NCBI GenBank assembly: GCA_002732015.1
Contig: PCCU01000025.1
Coordinates: 1-10,523, forward strand
Length of the DNA stretch: 10,523 nucleotides
Direction: 5' to 3'
DNA from: Candidatus Pelagibacterales bacterium
GTDB lineage: Bacteria; Pseudomonadota; Alphaproteobacteria; TMED109
A program made the translations under genes and the position numbers. Positions 7,166 to 10,523 of this stretch are shown here, piece after piece (positions within the stretch are counted from its first letter, which is position 1; the number at the start of each line of letters is the position of its first letter). The notes beneath the pieces were generated by a model, which worked only from the letters and a program-made list of their open reading frames with translations, had not been told where the DNA came from and searched no databases.

Positions 7166-8317
7166 ATGAATAAAAATAACAATAGTGATTTACTTCCTGA
7201 GGGCTTTAAAGTCCTCCTACCATATGATGCAGAAAAGGAAGAGTTTTTATCCAGAAAAATTTTAGATATGCTTAACAAAAATGGCTATCTACTTGTTAAA
7301 ACTCCGCTTCTAGAGTATGAAGATACAAAAATTAATTCTAATGACTTTCAGCTTCAAAATAACAAACATGAACCTTTTATTTTAATGGAACCTTCCACAA
7401 AAAGAATTTTGGTTATAAGACCGGATATTACTCCACAAATTGCTAAACTAGCTTCAACTAAACTAAATCGTGTTAAAAGACCTATAAGATTAATGTATTC
7501 GGGTGAAGTGTTGAGAAATACAAAAAATTTCTATCAATCAGATAGACAGTATCAACAAATTGGAGCCGAACTAATTGGAGCTCCGTATAATAAAGGATTA
7601 TTAGAAATTATAAAATTAACTAAGAAGATAATTAATAATTTAAAGATTAAGAATACTATAATAGATTTTTCAGCTCCTTCTTTAATGAGATATTTGAAAA
7701 CTCTCATAGATTTCAAAACGAGTGAAGGTATAGTAATCAACGATGCAATACAAAACAAAGATAGTAGTTTAATAAAAATAAAAAAATATGAATACTTAAA
7801 AAGAATAATAGAATGTTCAGGGTCTTTAAACAAAGCAAAAAGTAACTTTAAAAAATCAAAATTACCGTTAAAGGTAAAAAGTTTATTAGAATTTTTTTTT
7901 AATACATTAGATTATGTAAAAAAACATGAACCAGAAATATTATTGACTGTAGATATTTCAGAAGGAAATAGCTTTTTAAATTATCAAAATCTAGGTTTTA
8001 AAGTTTATAATAAAGATGACTCCAATGTCATTGCTGTAGGAGGAGATTATTTATTAGACAATAATGAATTAGGTATAGGAATTACACTTATGACAAATAA
8101 TATTTGTGACTCTTTTAAGTATAAAGAAAAGGAAAAAGTATATGTAGAATATAATGTAAAAGAGGGTTTATTAAAAAAGATTGAAAAAAGTAATAAGGTT
8201 TATATTAGAGAGTTGTTTCCAAACAAAAATTCTCTTACGGAGGCAAGGAGTCTAAAGTGCTCTTATATATTAAATAAAATGGGAAAATTAAAAAAAATAG
8301 GAAAAATAAATCAATGA
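7166..8317 (+). CDS. hisZ: ATP phosphoribosyltransferase regulatory subunit (HisS paralogue)
   Basis: Regulatory subunit that pairs with short-form HisG to make the active, histidine-inhibited enzyme of the first step of histidine synthesis. The N-terminal half resembles a class II (HisRS-like) synthetase core: LPEGFKVLLP (10-19), VIRPDITPQIA (83-93) and YSGEVLRN followed by RQYQQIGAELIGA (111-139). The HisRS signature RGLDYYTG is absent; the equivalent area appears to be EGNSFLNYQNLGF (266-278) then AVGGDYLL (290-297), which argues against tRNA charging. There is no anticodon-binding domain, and 383 residues suits HisZ. The middle (about 160-260) is Lys/Asn/Ile-rich and poorly conserved. No hisG is nearby. 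No clear ribosome binding site is seen. The stop overlaps the purA start by 4 bases (ATGA). This is the most diverged gene in the window, but the motifs leave little doubt about the family. Confidence 0.9.
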   Translation: MNKNNNSDLLPEGFKVLLPYDAEKEEFLSRKILDMLNKNGYLLVKTPLLEYEDTKINSNDFQLQNNKHEPFILMEPSTKRILVIRPDITPQIAKLASTKLNRVKRPIRLMYSGEVLRNTKNFYQSDRQYQQIGAELIGAPYNKGLLEIIKLTKKIINNLKIKNTIIDFSAPSLMRYLKTLIDFKTSEGIVINDAIQNKDSSLIKIKKYEYLKRIIECSGSLNKAKSNFKKSKLPLKVKSLLEFFFNTLDYVKKHEPEILLTVDISEGNSFLNYQNLGFKVYNKDDSNVIAVGGDYLLDNNELGIGITLMTNNICDSFKYKEKEKVYVEYNVKEGLLKKIEKSNKVYIRELFPNKNSLTEARSLKCSYILNKMGKLKKIGKINQ

Positions 8318-9603
8318 GCAATGTGATTGTTATAGGTTCCCAATGGGGAGATGAAGGAAAAGGAAAAATTGTAGATTGGTTATCATACAATGCTGATGCC
8401 GTAGTTAGGTTTCAAGGTGGTCATAATGCTGGTCATACCTTAGTGGTTAATGGAATTACCTATAAATTAAGCTTATTACCTTCAGGGGTAGTTAGAGGAA
8501 AGAAATCTTTTATTGGAAATGGAGTAGTCTTAGATTTAAGGGCACTATGTAATGAAATTAAAAACCTAGAAGAAAAGAATATCAAAGTTACTAAAGACAT
8601 TTTATCAATATCTCAAAGTGCTCCCTTAATTATGTCTTATCACCAAGAGTTAGATAAAGCTAGGGAGAGCAAACTTAGTGGAATAAAAATTGGTACAACT
8701 GGCAGAGGAATAGGCCCTGCATACGAGGATCACGTTGGTAGAAGGTCTTTAAGAGTTTGTGACTTATTTAATAAAAATAAGTTAAAAGATAAGATAGGTA
8801 ATGCTCTATCACATCATAACCCTATAAGAAAAGGTTTAGGAATACCTGAACTTAAAATTGAATCTATAATTTCAGAAATTAGTGAATACTCTGATTTCAT
8901 AAAGCCTTTTGTTAAGAATGTGTGGAATGAACTTTTAGAGTTACAATATAAAAATAAAAATATACTTTTTGAAGGAGCTCAAGGAACTTTATTAGATATA
9001 GATCATGGGACTTATCCTTTTGTTACCTCCTCAAATACAATTTCTGCACAAGCTTCCATAGGTACTGGACTTGGTTTAATTAAAAATTGCTTTACTTTGG
9101 GAATTACCAAATCATATTTAACCAGAGTTGGTGAAGGTCCTTTTCCAACAGAACAGAGCAATGATATAGGAGAAAAGCTCGGTAATTTAGGAAATGAATT
9201 TGGAACGGTGACTGGAAGAAAGAGAAGGTGTGGCTGGTTGGATTTAGTGCTGCTAAAACAGTCAGTTATAATTTCTGGCCTTAAAGGTTTAGCATTAACA
9301 AAATTAGATGTTTTAGATAGTTTTGACATAATAAGGGTTTGTACTTCTTACAAATATAATAACAAAGCATACAACTACTTGCCTTTAGGTTTAGATGATT
9401 TAAATCAGCTATCTACAGAATATATTGAATTAAATGGTTGGAAAGAAAAAACAAAAAATAAAAGGAAGTTTTCTGAATTACCTCTTAATGCAAAAAAATA
9501 TATATCTTTTATAGAAGAATTTATTGGAATTCCTGTTACTATGCTATCCACTAGCCCAGAAAGAGAAGATACAATTCTATTTCAAGATCCCTTTGAAAAT
9601 TAA
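8314..9603 (+). CDS. purA: Adenylosuccinate synthetase
   Basis: Joins IMP and aspartate using GTP to form adenylosuccinate, the first step from IMP to AMP. The protein is nearly textbook: GSQWGDEGKGK (8-18) with catalytic D13, FQGGHNAGHT with catalytic H41, GTTGRGIGPAYEDH (127-140), EGAQGTLLDIDHGTYPFVTSS (220-240), TRVGEGPFPTE (270-280), TVTGRKRRCGWLDL (298-311) and the guanine-binding LTKLDVLD (328-335). At 429 residues it is full length (the E. coli protein is about 430). The ATG overlaps the hisZ stop, with AGGA at 8299-8302 about 11 bases upstream, a rather long spacing. The TAA stop shares bases with the stop of the opposing rpoH, leaving no room for a separate terminator. It is the last gene of the serC-serA-hisZ-purA group. 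Confidence 0.98.
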   Translation: MSNVIVIGSQWGDEGKGKIVDWLSYNADAVVRFQGGHNAGHTLVVNGITYKLSLLPSGVVRGKKSFIGNGVVLDLRALCNEIKNLEEKNIKVTKDILSISQSAPLIMSYHQELDKARESKLSGIKIGTTGRGIGPAYEDHVGRRSLRVCDLFNKNKLKDKIGNALSHHNPIRKGLGIPELKIESIISEISEYSDFIKPFVKNVWNELLELQYKNKNILFEGAQGTLLDIDHGTYPFVTSSNTISAQASIGTGLGLIKNCFTLGITKSYLTRVGEGPFPTEQSNDIGEKLGNLGNEFGTVTGRKRRCGWLDLVLLKQSVIISGLKGLALTKLDVLDSFDIIRVCTSYKYNNKAYNYLPLGLDDLNQLSTEYIELNGWKEKTKNKRKFSELPLNAKKYISFIEEFIGIPVTMLSTSPEREDTILFQDPFEN

Positions 9604-10502
9604 TCATTCTTTGCTTCTAAGAATTTGATTTGACTTTTATCTTTCATTAAATGTTTAATATAATTTTGTACTTTCTCAAATGCCTTAACTTCAATCTGTC
9701 TTACTCTTTCCCTACTTATTTTAAAGTGTTTACTTAAATCATCCAATGTTGATTGAGGATCTTTTAATCTACGAGATTTAAATATATATTTTTCTCTTTC
9801 ATTAAGAACAGTTAATGAATTCATAAGAATTGTTTTTCTAAATTTATATTCTTGATTTTCTTCCAATAATTCTTCCTGACTATTACCACTATCGACAAGC
9901 CAATCTTGCCACTCTAAATTACTATCTTTTTTTAGAGGTGCATTTAAAGAATGATCGTGTCCTGCCATTCGATTATTCATATCAACTACTTCTCTTTCTT
10001 CTACATCCAATCTTTGAGATATTTCTTTTACTTCATCAGGTTTGAGGTTTCCTTCATTTATTAATTTCAATTCATTTTTTATTTTTCGCAAATTAAAAAA
10101 AAGTTTTTTTTGTGCTGCAGTTGTTCCTATTTTTACTAGCGACCATGAATGAAGAATATACTCTTGAATAGCAGCCTTTATCCACCACATAGCATAAGTA
10201 GCTAATCTAAAACCTTTATCTGGATCAAATCTTTTCACAGCTTGCATTAGCCCAATATTACCTTCAGATATAAGGTCAGGTATTGGCAAACCATATCCTC
10301 TATATTGCATTGCTATTTTTGCTACTAATCTTAAATGAGAAGTTACTAGTTTATGAGCAGAATTAATATCTTTTTTTTCTTTCCATGATTTTGCTAAAGT
10401 ATATTCTTCTTCTAATTTTAGCATAGGAAATTTTTTTATTTCTATTAAATATTTAGTTAAGCTACCTTGGGAAGATATACTAGGCAATGTAACATTTGAC
10501 AT
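9600..10502 (-). CDS. rpoH: Heat-shock sigma factor RpoH (sigma32 family)
   Basis: Alternative sigma factor that directs RNA polymerase to heat-shock promoters (chaperones, proteases). The 300 residues contain region 2.1/2.2 (AHKLVTSHLRLVAKIA, 49-64, and DLISEGNIGLMQAVKRFDP, 76-94), region 2.3/2.4 (FRLATYAMWWIKAAIQEYI, 98-116), and the RpoH box QKKLFFNLR (131-139), which separates RpoH from RpoD-type factors. Region 3 and then region 4.2 follow, with the helix-turn-helix STLDDLSKHFKISRERVRQIE (251-271). No region 1.1 is present, as expected. The start sits 21 bases from the window edge, so its promoter is outside the window; only weakly purine-rich sequence precedes the ATG. It converges on purA with a 4-base overlap. 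In E. coli RpoH is degraded by FtsH, whose gene is at the other end of this window; the same link here is inference. Confidence 0.97.
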   Translation of the reverse strand: MSNVTLPSISSQGSLTKYLIEIKKFPMLKLEEEYTLAKSWKEKKDINSAHKLVTSHLRLVAKIAMQYRGYGLPIPDLISEGNIGLMQAVKRFDPDKGFRLATYAMWWIKAAIQEYILHSWSLVKIGTTAAQKKLFFNLRKIKNELKLINEGNLKPDEVKEISQRLDVEEREVVDMNNRMAGHDHSLNAPLKKDSNLEWQDWLVDSGNSQEELLEENQEYKFRKTILMNSLTVLNEREKYIFKSRRLKDPQSTLDDLSKHFKISRERVRQIEVKAFEKVQNYIKHLMKDKSQIKFLEAKND

Positions 10503-10523
10503 ACTTTAAATTAACAAAAATTT

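Noticed and set aside
7166..8317. Calling this gene histidyl-tRNA synthetase (hisS)
   Set aside because: The HisRS catalytic signature and the anticodon-binding domain are missing, while the HisZ-type RPDITPQIA and RQYQQIGAELIG motifs are present.
9580..9598. Hairpin TTTCAA/TTGAAA with a 7-base loop at the end of purA, just past the rpoH stop, as a terminator
   Set aside because: The stem is only six AT-rich pairs and no T tract follows on either strand, so it does not qualify as an intrinsic terminator.
1..10523. Mobile elements, CRISPR, tRNA/rRNA genes, phage or defence genes
   Set aside because: All but about 100 bases are covered by nine well-recognised housekeeping genes; no terminal repeats, spaced repeats, tRNA-like folds or transposase motifs were seen on either strand.

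Overview
The window is a compact stretch of bacterial chromosome carrying nine protein genes, almost no intergenic DNA, and no RNA genes, mobile elements, CRISPR arrays or phage genes that I can see. The base composition is strongly AT-rich (about 30% G+C by eye, not counted). The protein sequences point to an alphaproteobacterium. FtsH has the alphaproteobacterial wording around its zinc site and in its C-terminal half, FolP has a long N-terminal extension, SerC is the variant ('Methanosarcina type') form known from Caulobacter and Mesorhizobium, and RpoH is of the usual alphaproteobacterial kind. Tight packing and low G+C suggest a streamlined, possibly marine lineage. Cultured SAR11 (Pelagibacter ubique) is reported to lack serA, serB and serC, so the intact serC-serA pair argues against canonical SAR11 and for another AT-rich alphaproteobacterial group. 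The exact lineage is inference.

Layout. Positions 1-4364 hold ftsH (5' end outside the window), folP, glmM and thiD, all on the + strand. The ftsH-folP gap is 10 bp, and folP/glmM and glmM/thiD each overlap by 4 bp. A 61-bp gap (4365-4425) follows, the only real intergenic space, and it contains a good sigma70-type promoter candidate. Positions 4426-9603 hold serC, serA, hisZ and purA on the + strand, with gaps of 2 and 5 bp and a 4-bp overlap. rpoH (9600-10502) lies on the - strand and converges on purA so closely that both TAA stop codons share the palindrome TTAA.

How the genes work together. The first group combines membrane protein quality control (FtsH), folate synthesis (FolP), the step that commits hexosamine to the cell wall and LPS (GlmM), and thiamine pyrimidine phosphorylation (ThiD). 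The second group makes serine (SerA then SerC, acting in sequence), regulates the first step of histidine synthesis (HisZ) and commits IMP to AMP (PurA). Serine and folate supply one-carbon units for purines, histidine synthesis uses ATP and returns AICAR, and the thiamine pyrimidine normally derives from a purine intermediate. The window is therefore centred on one-carbon and purine-linked metabolism. It is bracketed by FtsH and the heat-shock sigma factor RpoH; in other bacteria FtsH degrades RpoH.

I found no undescribed system. The points worth a second look are modest: the folP extension with its poly(A) runs, the shared stop codons of purA and rpoH, the diverged hisZ with no hisG nearby, the taxonomic meaning of serC-serA, and an isolated GC-rich repeat patch at the start of thiD.
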